Origin: Anaerolineaceae bacterium
GTDB taxonomy: Bacteria > Chloroflexota > Anaerolineae > Promineifilales > Promineifilaceae
Assembly: GCA_002699125.1 (NCBI GenBank)
Contig: PABI01000137.1
Coordinates: forward strand, 1 to 46,752
Direction of reading: 5' to 3'
Length of the DNA: 46,752 nt
Of the stretch, positions 31,803 to 40,900 are shown piece after piece. The stretch's first letter is position 1. The number at the start of each line of letters is the position of its first letter. The notes under the pieces were generated by a model. It was not told the origin of the DNA. It saw nothing but the letters and a program-made list of their open reading frames with translations, and did not search any database. Position numbers and translations under genes: made by a program.

Positions 31803-33005
31803 ATGTCCAAAACATCCAGCAATCGTTCAAGAGACATTCAAGCAGCCGGAAAAGTAACGACTGATGCCATTATCGGCATTACAGACATCGTAGAGGCCAT
31901 GCATCACACCATCATCAACCTTGGTGGGACACAAAGCAAGACCGATCCGCCCCGGACCAAGGGGATCACGGGCATGGTCTACAAAAACATTCGCGCCATT
32001 ACAAAAATTGTCGGCAAAGGATTGGATGTTTCGCTAAATCAGCTGAGTGCCTTGATTGGAGAAAGCGGCTCCTCGCCGGGCAGGGAAGCATTACTTGCCG
32101 TCTTGAACGGCGTGCTTAGCGATTATTTGCTGGTCAGTGGAAATCCGCTGGCCATCCCGATGCGCTTTCGCCGTGAAGGGAAGCCCCTTACTGCTGCCGA
32201 AGTTGCTGAAATAATCCAGAAATCAAACGGCCGTTTGGCAATCATGGTACACGGCTCTTGCATGAATGACCTGCAATGGAACCGAGAAGGTCACGATCAC
32301 GGCGCAGCCTTGTTGCGCGATTTAGGAATCACGCCGCTCTACCTTCATTACAATACCGGGCTGCACACGTCTGAAAATGGTCAAGCCTTTGCTAACCTCT
32401 TGGAAGCCATTCTGGCTGAATCGTCACAGCCAATTGAATTATTCATTATAGCCCACAGCATGGGCGGCCTGGTTTCCCGCAGTGCCTGCCATTACGGAGA
32501 ACTTTTCGGCCATGCCTGGCTGAAACAATTAAAAAAGATCGTGTTTTTAGGCACGCCACATCATGGGGCACTGCTGGAAAAGGGTGGCAACTGGATTGAT
32601 AACCTTCTGGAAGTGAATCCATATAGTGCGCCTTTTGCTCGTCTGGGAAAAATTCGGAGCAGCGGGATAACAGATTTACGTTACGGTAATGTAGTGACCG
32701 AAGATTGGCAGGGTCAAGACCGATTTGAACTTTCGGGCGATTGCCGGACCCCTGTACCTCTGCCAGAAGGGGTGCAGTGTTATGCCATCGCTGGAACCAT
32801 CGGCAAGGAAGCCAGTCAGGTTGGTGATGGGCTGATTGGCGATGGTCTGGTGACCGTAGAGAGCGCATTGGGCCGTCACCCGAAGCCTCAGTTGCATCTT
32901 TTGTTTCTAGAAACGCAGCAATGGGTTGGGCGAGACATGAATCATTTCGAGATGCTCAATCATCCGCAAGCGTATGAAACCATCAAAAAGTGGTTAGCAA
33001 AGTAA
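31803..33005 (+). CDS. PGAP1-like alpha/beta hydrolase (lipase/esterase type)
   Basis: 400 residues. The first 150 are helical and without known motif (contain ITDIVEAMHHTI and GLDVSLNQLSALIG). The hydrolase core begins at LAIMVHGSCMND (oxyanion HG), continues to nucleophile Ser219 in IIAHSMGGLVSR, FLGTPHHGALLEKGG, an acid candidate in GDGLVTVESAL (about 347) and His381 in MNHFEML. No signal peptide. It belongs to the GPI-inositol-deacylase-like/lipase group; in bacteria substrates are mostly undefined lipids or esters. GAGG precedes the ATG closely. It starts 56 bases after the exporter genes and may be the last gene of that operon. Confidence 0.82.
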   Translation: MSKTSSNRSRDIQAAGKVTTDAIIGITDIVEAMHHTIINLGGTQSKTDPPRTKGITGMVYKNIRAITKIVGKGLDVSLNQLSALIGESGSSPGREALLAVLNGVLSDYLLVSGNPLAIPMRFRREGKPLTAAEVAEIIQKSNGRLAIMVHGSCMNDLQWNREGHDHGAALLRDLGITPLYLHYNTGLHTSENGQAFANLLEAILAESSQPIELFIIAHSMGGLVSRSACHYGELFGHAWLKQLKKIVFLGTPHHGALLEKGGNWIDNLLEVNPYSAPFARLGKIRSSGITDLRYGNVVTEDWQGQDRFELSGDCRTPVPLPEGVQCYAIAGTIGKEASQVGDGLIGDGLVTVESALGRHPKPQLHLLFLETQQWVGRDMNHFEMLNHPQAYETIKKWLAK

Positions 33006-33036
33006 CTTGCAAAAACTTAGCGTCCTCCGCCACGGT

Positions 33037-33156
33037 TTTTCAGTAGTCGAACTATTTTCAGGAAATAGGACGCTGATCAACGCAGGTGTACGCTGATCTT
33101 TTTTTATCTGCGTCATCAGCGTTCATCTGCGTCCCATTGATTTTGACTACTGAAAA
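33037..33156. repeat. Inverted repeat enclosing GCTGATC/ATCTGCGTC repeats
   Basis: TTTTCAGTAGTC (33037-33048) and GACTACTGAAAA (33145-33156) are exact complements 96 bases apart. Inside are short repeated words (CGCTGATC twice, ATCTGCGTC twice) typical of dispersed intergenic elements. No coding. Confidence 0.6.
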
Positions 33157-33199
33157 TCCCTGCATCCTCCGCGCTTCTTATCGCCAGAAGGAGAAAGTT

Positions 33200-33208
33200 T
33201 GTTATAAT
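33200..33208 (+). promoter_or_regulatory. Extended -10 promoter of the structured leader RNA
   Basis: TGTTATAAT: a perfect TATAAT (33203-33208) with the TGn extension. No good -35 box is seen 17 bp upstream, which the extended -10 can replace. Transcription would start near 33214. Confidence 0.6.
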
Positions 33209-33213
33209 CCCGC

Positions 33214-33456
33214 CTCGCCGGTAGCAGAAAAGGGCACCTCGCCCGTACCCGGCGGCGCTTTTAGCGCAACCAAAACTGCGGGATCCTAGTATTGCGCCTT
33301 AAAGATCACATTTACTTATGGCCTCGGTGCAATACTTAAACAGTCCGGCAAACTGAACAGAATTTCTTTTTAAATTTCTGCCGGACTGTACTAGCCCGCC
33401 AATAATTAACGAACAGCATAGAAATCAAGATGACAGCAAAGCGCTGTCATCTTTTT
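33214..33456 (+). ncRNA. Strongly structured leader RNA (candidate riboswitch/attenuator) upstream of the queuosine-precursor transporter
   Basis: About 243 bases between an extended -10 promoter and an intrinsic terminator. The 5' domain folds as a stem 33216-33223/33246-33254 (one bulge) topped by GGGC-ACCTC-GCCC, then hairpin GCGC-TTTTA-GCGC (33255-33267). The main domain is a neat three-way junction: P1 GCGGG-atc-CTA (33278-33288) with TAG-CCCGC (33392-33399); P2 GTATTGC (33289-33295) with GCAATAC (33329-33335), stacked directly on P1; P3 ACAGTCCGGCA (33340-33350) with TGCCGGACTGT (33379-33389). A linker leads to the terminator. It may sense a queuine/preQ1-type compound, but I could not match it to preQ1-I or preQ1-II. 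A stand-alone small RNA is the alternative. Confidence 0.6.
33427..33456 (+). terminator. Intrinsic terminator/attenuator 24 bases before the transporter start
   Basis: AAGATGACAGC (33427-33437), loop AAAGC, GCTGTCATCTT (33443-33453) and a T-run to 33456. ACAGCA (about 33413) and TGCTGT (33460-33465) flank it and could extend or rearrange the stem. Its place just before a ribosome site suggests transcription attenuation. Confidence 0.85.
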
Positions 33457-33479
33457 GCGTGCTGTCGGAAGGATTTTTT

Positions 33480-34172
33480 ATGACTGCATTGACGCAGAAC
33501 CAACAGAAACAGAAAAGCGAGACGGCGCGGGTAGTGGCAACGGCCGTTCCCGCTGCGGCCGTTATCGTCGTGGCCAGCTACATCGGCGCACAAATGCTGG
33601 CCGACATCACCAGCCTGAAAATCGGCCTGGTGGCCGGTTACGCTGTGGACATGGGCACATTCATCTACCCCATTACCTTTACCCTGCGCGACATGGTGCA
33701 CAAGCTGCTGGGCAAGCGTAACGCCCAGGCGCTCATCATCATGGCCGCCGTGATTAACCTGTTCATGGCCGCGTACCTGGCCTGGGCCGCCAGCGTCCCC
33801 AGCGATCCGTCCTGGGGGTTAGGTGCCGAGTTCAGTGCCGTTTTGGGACCGCTGTGGCGCATCGTCATTGCCTCCATTTTGGCCGAAGTGGTCAGCGAAC
33901 TCATCGACACTGAAGTGTATCACTGGTTTGTCACCCGTATCACCGAACGCTACCAGTGGGCTCGGGTGCTGCTCAGCAACAGCGTCAGCGTACCCATTGA
34001 TAACCTCATCTTTGCCGTCGGTGCCTTTGGCGCGCTGCCTTTCCTGCAAGACCACTTCCTCACCCTGCCCTGGGCTGTGGTGGGACAAATTTTTGTCTTC
34101 AACCTGATTGTGAAGTACGGTATGACCTTAATCAGCCTGCCGCTGATTTATCTGTCGCCCAAAAAATCGTAA
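33480..34172 (+). CDS. Queuosine-precursor transporter (YhhQ/VUT family)
   Basis: 230 residues from the ATG at 33480 (GGAAGGA six bases upstream; an in-frame start at 33459 lies right after the terminator). Six membrane helices. GTFIYPITFTLRDMVHKLLGKR (seen by its core YPITFTLRDMVHKLLG), ASILAEVVSELIDTEVYHW and NSVSVPIDNLIFAVGAFG are the family hallmarks; members import preQ0/preQ1 or queuine. No queuosine-synthesis gene is in the window, consistent with salvage. The preceding leader with terminator suggests control by premature termination. A pair of palindromes follows the stop. Confidence 0.88.
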   Translation: MTALTQNQQKQKSETARVVATAVPAAAVIVVASYIGAQMLADITSLKIGLVAGYAVDMGTFIYPITFTLRDMVHKLLGKRNAQALIIMAAVINLFMAAYLAWAASVPSDPSWGLGAEFSAVLGPLWRIVIASILAEVVSELIDTEVYHWFVTRITERYQWARVLLSNSVSVPIDNLIFAVGAFGALPFLQDHFLTLPWAVVGQIFVFNLIVKYGMTLISLPLIYLSPKKS

Positions 34173-34177
34173 CGTAT

Positions 34178-34212
34178 CAGATTGGACCAATCTGGGAGAT
34201 TGGTCCAATCTC
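34178..34212. repeat. Double palindrome AGATTGG-N-CCAATCT
   Basis: CAGATTGGACCAATCTG (34178-34194) and GAGATTGGTCCAATCTC (34196-34212). Each is palindromic about its central base, and the two 15-base cores are also exact complements of one another across GGG. No T-run. The same core occurs at 28535-28555. Confidence 0.85.
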
Positions 34213-34221
34213 ACCGTCACA

Positions 34222-34623
34222 ATGAAATTATCAATTGCTTCACAAATTACGTTTTTGTATTACAAAGATTTGGCCGCTGCCCAGCAGTTTTACGAGGGGA
34301 TTTTAGGGCTTGAAACAGTGGAAGACCAGGGTTGGGCCAAAATTTACCGGGTGAACGGCACCGCCTTTGTTGGTCTGGTTGATGAGGCCCACGGCTCGCT
34401 CAAAGCTCAGCTGGAAAATGCCGTCATGCTCACCTTTGTTGTGGATGATGTGCCGGGCTGGTATAAATATCTACGCGAAAACGGGGTGACGATCCGACAG
34501 GAATACGGCCGTTCCGAGTCCATCCAAATCGAATACTTCTTTGCCGAAGACCCAGGCGGCTATGTATTGGAGTTTGAGCGCTTTTTGAAGCCGGAGGTAG
34601 CGGCCGTCTTCAATCTACGGTAG
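34222..34623 (+). CDS. VOC-superfamily protein (glyoxalase/bleomycin-resistance fold)
   Basis: 133 residues: two beta-alpha-beta-beta-beta units, the first beginning SQITFLYYKDLAAAQQFYEGILGLE, seen by its core DLAAAQQFYEGILGLE, the second MLTFVVDDVPGWYKYLRENGV and closing with FFAEDPGGYVLEFERF. The terminal Glu in LEFERF is the usual metal-ligand position. Substrate unknown: dioxygenase, isomerase or antibiotic-binding roles all occur in the fold. No ribosome site is obvious before the ATG. The stop lies within a 14-bp-stem palindrome that separates it from glmS. Confidence 0.8.
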   Translation: MKLSIASQITFLYYKDLAAAQQFYEGILGLETVEDQGWAKIYRVNGTAFVGLVDEAHGSLKAQLENAVMLTFVVDDVPGWYKYLRENGVTIRQEYGRSESIQIEYFFAEDPGGYVLEFERFLKPEVAAVFNLR

Positions 34624-34649
34624 GGGCGGTTTGCGAACCGCCCCTACCG
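34618..34649. repeat. GC-rich hairpin overlapping the VOC stop codon
   Basis: CGGTAGGGGCGGTT (34618-34631), loop TGCG, AACCGCCCCTACCG (34636-34649), a perfect 14-bp stem. GTAGGGGCGG...CCGCCCCTAC is a widespread dispersed palindrome in bacterial genomes. It may slow or end both converging transcripts even without a T-run. Confidence 0.75.
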
Positions 34650-34656
34650 CAAGCGT

Positions 34657-36501
<1,845 letters not shown>

Positions 36502-36546
36502 AAGCGTTTAACCTCCGCTTGTTTGCGAGACAACAGCACTCATCGC

Positions 36547-36605
36547 GGAGTGAGCATTCTCAAATGCGAACGGGTCAACAAAACGCATCTGAGGATGCTT
36601 ACTCC
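36547..36605. repeat. 22-bp imperfect hairpin in the glmS leader
   Basis: Arms 36547-36568 (begins GGAGTGAGCAT) and 36584-36605 (ends ATGCTTACTCC) match at 19 of 22 positions with a 15-base loop. On the plus strand two of the three differences are G-U compatible, so the structure may be selected as plus-strand RNA or as DNA. It lies about 50-105 bases before glmS. Confidence 0.65.
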
Positions 36606-36891
36606 TCAAAAAGTGTGAGTCACCTGCTGGCGGACGTCCAGATACAATTGCCAAAAAATGGAGATGTCCCTTCAATAAATTAGATTATCCGGTCATTGCC
36701 CTGCGATTTGGCCAGACGGTTACCCATCTGATTTGACGCACAGCTCTACTTTGAAGGGATTTCACAGCTTGCCGGGGAAATGTGGCAAACTGCACGGCGA
36801 TTGAAAATCACCCGACTCAGGATATGACCAACCCTGGGAGGCACCCGCTGAACTTTCGCTTTTCCGAAACAAAACCACACAATCCTACTAA

Positions 36892-36953
36892 TTGTCATTC
36901 CCGCGTAGGCGAGAATCCACAAGCCTGGACTCCTGCCTCCGCAGGAGTGACAA
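36892..36953. repeat. Degenerate REP-like palindrome (TCATTCCCGCG type)
   Basis: 27-base arms 36892-36918 (TTGTCATTCCCGCG...) and 36927-36953 (...CGCAGGAGTGACAA) match at about 21 positions. This resembles the GTCATTCCCGCG...GGAATGAC elements scattered in many bacterial genomes. Confidence 0.65.
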
Positions 36954-37007
36954 GAAAGGTTCTGCCCGTTAGCATCCACCTGAAGTGGAGAACCTCCTCC
37001 GCGTCTC

Positions 37008-37072
37008 CCTTTTCCGTAATCGGTAAAAGTTCACTGATTACCGTTTACCGACCACCGATAACCGGAAAAGGG
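37008..37072. repeat. Imperfect palindrome with TAATCGGT words
   Basis: CCTTTTCCGTAATCGGT (37008-37024) opposes ACCGATAACCGGAAAAGG (37054-37071) with one base extra. It contains the 15-mer TTCCGTAATCGGTAA also present between pstA and pstB. Confidence 0.65.
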
Positions 37073-37263
37073 CCTTGCGCTATCGATCCCTGGGCATTAT
37101 GCCCTTATGCAATTGTGCCGTGTTTTTATCTTTTTTGGGGCAAACGGGCAACTTCGTGAATCAATCCGTAGGGTAATCGTCGAAATTACCTTAACCGATT
37201 GTGAGACCCATGACTATTGTCTCGCCTGACTCCCTTGACGATTCTAGAACATTCGGCTTAAAA

Positions 37264-37292
37264 TTAGCCCGCCTAATGATTAGGTATGCTAA
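37264..37292. promoter_or_regulatory. Symmetrical operator candidate for the MarR regulator
   Basis: TTAGC-N3-CCTAAT-G-ATTAGG-N3-GCTAA: a 29-bp quasi-palindrome with perfect inner and outer arms centred on 37278. MarR dimers bind such sites, and it lies 82-110 bases before the preferred MarR start. Confidence 0.55.
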
Positions 37293-37373
37293 CTATTTAC
37301 AAATAACACAGTTCGCGGGAAGGTGGAGCCTCCATACGGCCGTTTCCCCCTCGCTTCTTTTTTGCAATCAATT

Positions 37374-37820
37374 ATGAATGTTGATCGTCACGGGGTTGCC
37401 CTGTCAATCCTGCAAATTATACCGTCTATTATGCGTCTGCTGGCTGCCGAACTGCGCCAAGCCGACACTCCTTTGCTGCCACCCCAGCTAAGTGCCCTGA
37501 CGCTGCTGGCCGAAACGTCTTACAACCTGAGCGAACTGGCCGAACTGCACGGTGTCAGCCTGCCAACCATGTCTAACACAATCAGCAAGCTGGTGGAAGC
37601 CGGCTGGGTTGAGCGTCGTCGTTCACAAACCGACCGGCGGGTGGTTATGCTTACGTTACCCCCCGACGGGCAGCAGCTTGTCGAAAATATTGGTCAGCAC
37701 CTGGTTAATAACGTCGCTGAGCAGCTTTCTGACATACCAAGTAGTGATTTAGAAACATTACAAGATGGTCTAACCATATTACAAACTGTCTTTACGCCTT
37801 TTATTTTTAAAGAAAAATAG
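37374..37820 (+). CDS. MarR-family transcriptional regulator
   Basis: 148 residues from the ATG at 37374; a GTG at 37323 would add 17 residues (EPPYGRFP...), and neither has a clean ribosome site. The winged helix is evident: NLSELAELHGVSLPTMSNTISKLVEAGWVERRR, seen in its core VSLPTMSNTISKLVEAG, followed by the wing SQTDRRVVMLTLPPDG. MarR proteins usually repress a neighbouring efflux gene until a ligand binds. Directly downstream, in the same direction after 81 bases, is a large RND exporter; upstream is a symmetrical operator candidate. A MarR-RND drug or metabolite response unit is the natural reading. Confidence 0.88.
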   Translation: MNVDRHGVALSILQIIPSIMRLLAAELRQADTPLLPPQLSALTLLAETSYNLSELAELHGVSLPTMSNTISKLVEAGWVERRRSQTDRRVVMLTLPPDGQQLVENIGQHLVNNVAEQLSDIPSSDLETLQDGLTILQTVFTPFIFKEK

Positions 37821-37821
37821 A

Positions 37822-37870
37822 ACGCTGATCTTCCTGATTTTCCGGATTAAAAGGATCAGGCAAATCAGGG
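37822..37870. repeat. Diverged copy of the GCTGAT-CCTGAT inverted repeat
   Basis: CGCTGATCTTCCTGATT opposes GATCAGGCAAATCAG with a few mismatches. Same word order and same position relative to a ribosome site as the perfect copy at 25969-26016. Confidence 0.6.
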
Positions 37871-37901
37871 TGCTCTGCGTCCTGTTAACGAGGAGACCCC
37901 A

Positions 37902-40900
37902 ATGCTTTCAAAATTTTTTGACCAAATCACGCGCCTCTCACTGAGGTTTCGCTGGATTACTATTGCCTTAACGGCCGTTATCCTCGGCCTAGGCATTTAC
38001 GCCGCCACCCAGCTCAATCTAGAGCTGCTGCCCCGGGTAGAATTTCCCCAAACCATTGTGATTGTCCAGTGGGGCGACAGTGAATCCTCCACCGATGTTT
38101 TAAATGAGATTACCATTCCCCTGGAAGAAACATTGTCAGTGGTGGAAGGCGTTGTCAATGTAGAATCCACTACCAACAATGGCTTTGCTGTTGTAATCGT
38201 GCGCTACGATTTTGGGCTGGATCAAGATCGTTTATTGGCAGAAATTGAAACGGCCGTTGCCGAAACCGATCTCCCCGAAACAGCCGACACCAACGTGCTG
38301 AACTTTAGCCTGACGGACCTGCCTGTCGTCATTGCCAGCGTTTCTGCCGCCGATCTTGAACTTTCTGAACTGAAGCAGCTGGTCGAAACCAAACTCCAAC
38401 CGCAGTTAGCCGCCGTGAACGATGTCAGTGAAGTGTCTATCAGCGGTGGTCAGGAACTGCCCGAAGAAGTTGTTATTGAAGCTGAAGATGAAGAACCGGC
38501 TGAAGAAGTAGATGAAGATCCCGGCCGCCTGCCGCTGGCGGTAGTTCAGGGGGCACGCGTGCTGGACGTCGAAATTGAGTATGCTCAGGAAATCACCGTT
38601 GATTTGCTGCGCAGTCTGGCCGAGTATGAAAATGCAGCCGAACAGGTTTTGTTAGTACTCAACCTGCTGCCCGAAGACACGCTGGTTTACATCCAACCAG
38701 AAGCCCTCTCCTACCTGCCCCAGGAATACCTGGAAGGATTGGAGCCCGAACTGGTGACTGAACTGGATGAAATCGCCACCGAATTTGGCGGTGTGGGCCA
38801 GTACAACATTGATGAAGCTATCGCTGCCCTCACCCCCGAGGAAGTGGCGGAAGTTGAACCGACCGCCGAACCGACTGCGGAACCAACGGCCGTTCCCACC
38901 ACCGAACCAGAAGCAGAACCCGTGGCCGACCTGCCCACCGTTGAGCCGGTGTCGCTGCCCGAAACCTGGATTGCCGGGGCGGCCCAGCTGGGCCAGGTTA
39001 TCACCGACACCAGCGACATCACCCCCGAATTTATGGCCGGCATCGCCGGATTTGCCTCTGAGCAGTTGGCTGAACTGACGCCCGACATGTGGCGCGCCAT
39101 CGATCCCGCTGCTGTAGCCGTTGTGTTGCCCGACATCGTGGAAACGCTGGAGCCGATGCTGGCCGGCCAGCTTATCGCCATCCAAAATGCGGCCAACGGC
39201 ATCACGCCGGAACCGGTGGCCTTACCCGAAAGCTGGACGACCGCCGCAGCAGCAGCCGGACAAGAACTCACCACCACGGCCGATTTAACACCTGAGGCTA
39301 TGGGTCTTCTGGCCTCCACCGCGCCGCAGCTTTTGCAAGACCTGACGCCGGAAATCCTGCTGGCCCTGCCGCCAGAGATACAGGCGGCGCTGCCGGCCGA
39401 ATACATTGCCACGCTGGATGAGGGCACGGCGCAAACATTAACCAACATTGGCATTTACGTGGCGCGCAATCAGGCAACGGCCGTATCCACCGCTGACGTC
39501 CCTCTATTTACCCCCGTTCCCCTGCCTGAAACTTGGATTGCCGGCGCCGCCCAACTGGGTCAGGTCATCACCGACACCGGTGACCTCACCCCTGAGATTA
39601 TGCAAGGCATCGTGGGTTTTGCCCCGGAGCAGCTGGCCGAGCTAACGCCAGAAATGTGGCGCGCCATTGACCCCGACGTCGCCGCCCTTGCCCTGCCCGA
39701 AGTTGCCGATACGCTGGAGCCGGAACTGCTGGCTCAGCTCAATGCCATCCAAAATGCAGCCAATGGCGTGGCCCCGGAACCGGTAGACCTGCCCGAATCA
39801 TGGATTGCTACGGCCGCGGCTTCCGGCTTCCCCATCTCCACCACGGCCGACATTCCGGCCGAGGCGTTTGGCCTATTGTCCAGCGTCGCGCCGGAGCTGT
39901 TGGCCGACCTGACACCGGAAATCCTGCTGGCCTTCCCTGCCGAGACGCTGGCGGCAATTCCCGAACCGTTCCTGGATCAGCTTGATCCTGCATTACAGCA
40001 AACCATAACCAATGTGGTGATTGCTAACGCGCAGTTTGAGGCGGAAACGGCCGTTGCCACCGGCGAAGAAGGTGAGTCGGCCGAAGAAGCCGAGGCCGCA
40101 CCAGAACCCGTCGATCCGGCTCGCCTGCCTGACCTGCTCATTCAAGGTGCGGCCCAGGCCGGTTTTGAACTGGAAAATGCCCAGGACATCACACCAGAGA
40201 TGATCCGCCTGTTTGGGGGATTAGGACCGCAGGGTATCCAGGTCTTGCAGCTGCTCACGCCAGACAATCTGCGCCTGCTGCAGCCGGAAGTCATCGCCCT
40301 GCTCCCGGCTGAATTTGTGACAACGCTGCCTGAAGAGCTGCGGGCTGAACTAGACGAAATCGCGGCTGAATTTGGCGGTGCCGGCGCTCTGGCTATCGCC
40401 GAAGCCGAAGAAGCGGCCGAATTGGCCGAAGGTGCCCCGGAACTCAGCGGCATCTGGCTGGAACCCAGCCCCGAGGGCGAACCCTCAATGTTCCAAACGG
40501 CCGCAGACCTGCTCAATAACCCGTTTGTGCCCGGCGCAGCCAACTTCCTCAACTTCTTCCCCACCGCGCCTGACGTGGAAAACCCGGCCGAGTGGATGAG
40601 CGCCCTCACACCTGAGGTCATTCAATTCCTTGCCGAAAACGAAGAGGAATTTGTAGAGACGCTGGAGCCTCAGGTGCTGGAACTGTTCTCGCCGGAAACG
40701 CTCACCTTCATGCTGGAAAACTATCCCGACGCCTTTGATGCTGAACTAGCAGAGCGCTTACAAGGCATTGCCCAGGGTGACATCGAAGTCTTTGTGCCCG
40801 AAGCAGCCATCACCCGCACCGACGGCAATCCCAGCGTGCTGGTGAGCCTCTATAAAGCAGGTGATGCCAACACGGTAAACGTAGCCGAGGAAATCTTTGC

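Larger units (their letters stand above)
36502..37373. other. 870-bp intergenic region with several imperfect palindromes
   Basis: No convincing gene. It holds three inverted repeats (36547-36605, 36892-36953, 37008-37072) and a symmetrical operator-like site before the MarR gene (37264-37292). The 36640-36860 and 37080-37260 stretches show nothing I can name. A 125-codon frame at 36782-37159 runs through two of the repeats and is rejected. Confidence 0.7.

Noticed and set aside
33214..33456. Assignment of the leader RNA to preQ1-I, preQ1-II or a T-box
   Set aside because: The short preQ1-I stem-loop with A-rich tail, the preQ1-II pattern and T-box motifs (TGG bulge, stem I loops) were looked for and not recognised; preQ1-III was not excluded.
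36502..36720. glmS ribozyme upstream of glmS
   Set aside because: The leader folds, but I could not find the conserved ribozyme core or cleavage-site context; only an imperfect hairpin is seen.
36782..37159. 125-codon frame between glmS and marR
   Set aside because: It contains HSRVGENPQ...TPASAGVT, the typical spurious translation of a TCATTCCCGCG-type repeat, and runs through a second palindrome.
38949..40082. RND repeats as an assembly duplication
   Set aside because: The copies differ at many positions, including synonymous sites, so they are genuine diverged repeats rather than a simple assembly error, although long reads would settle it.
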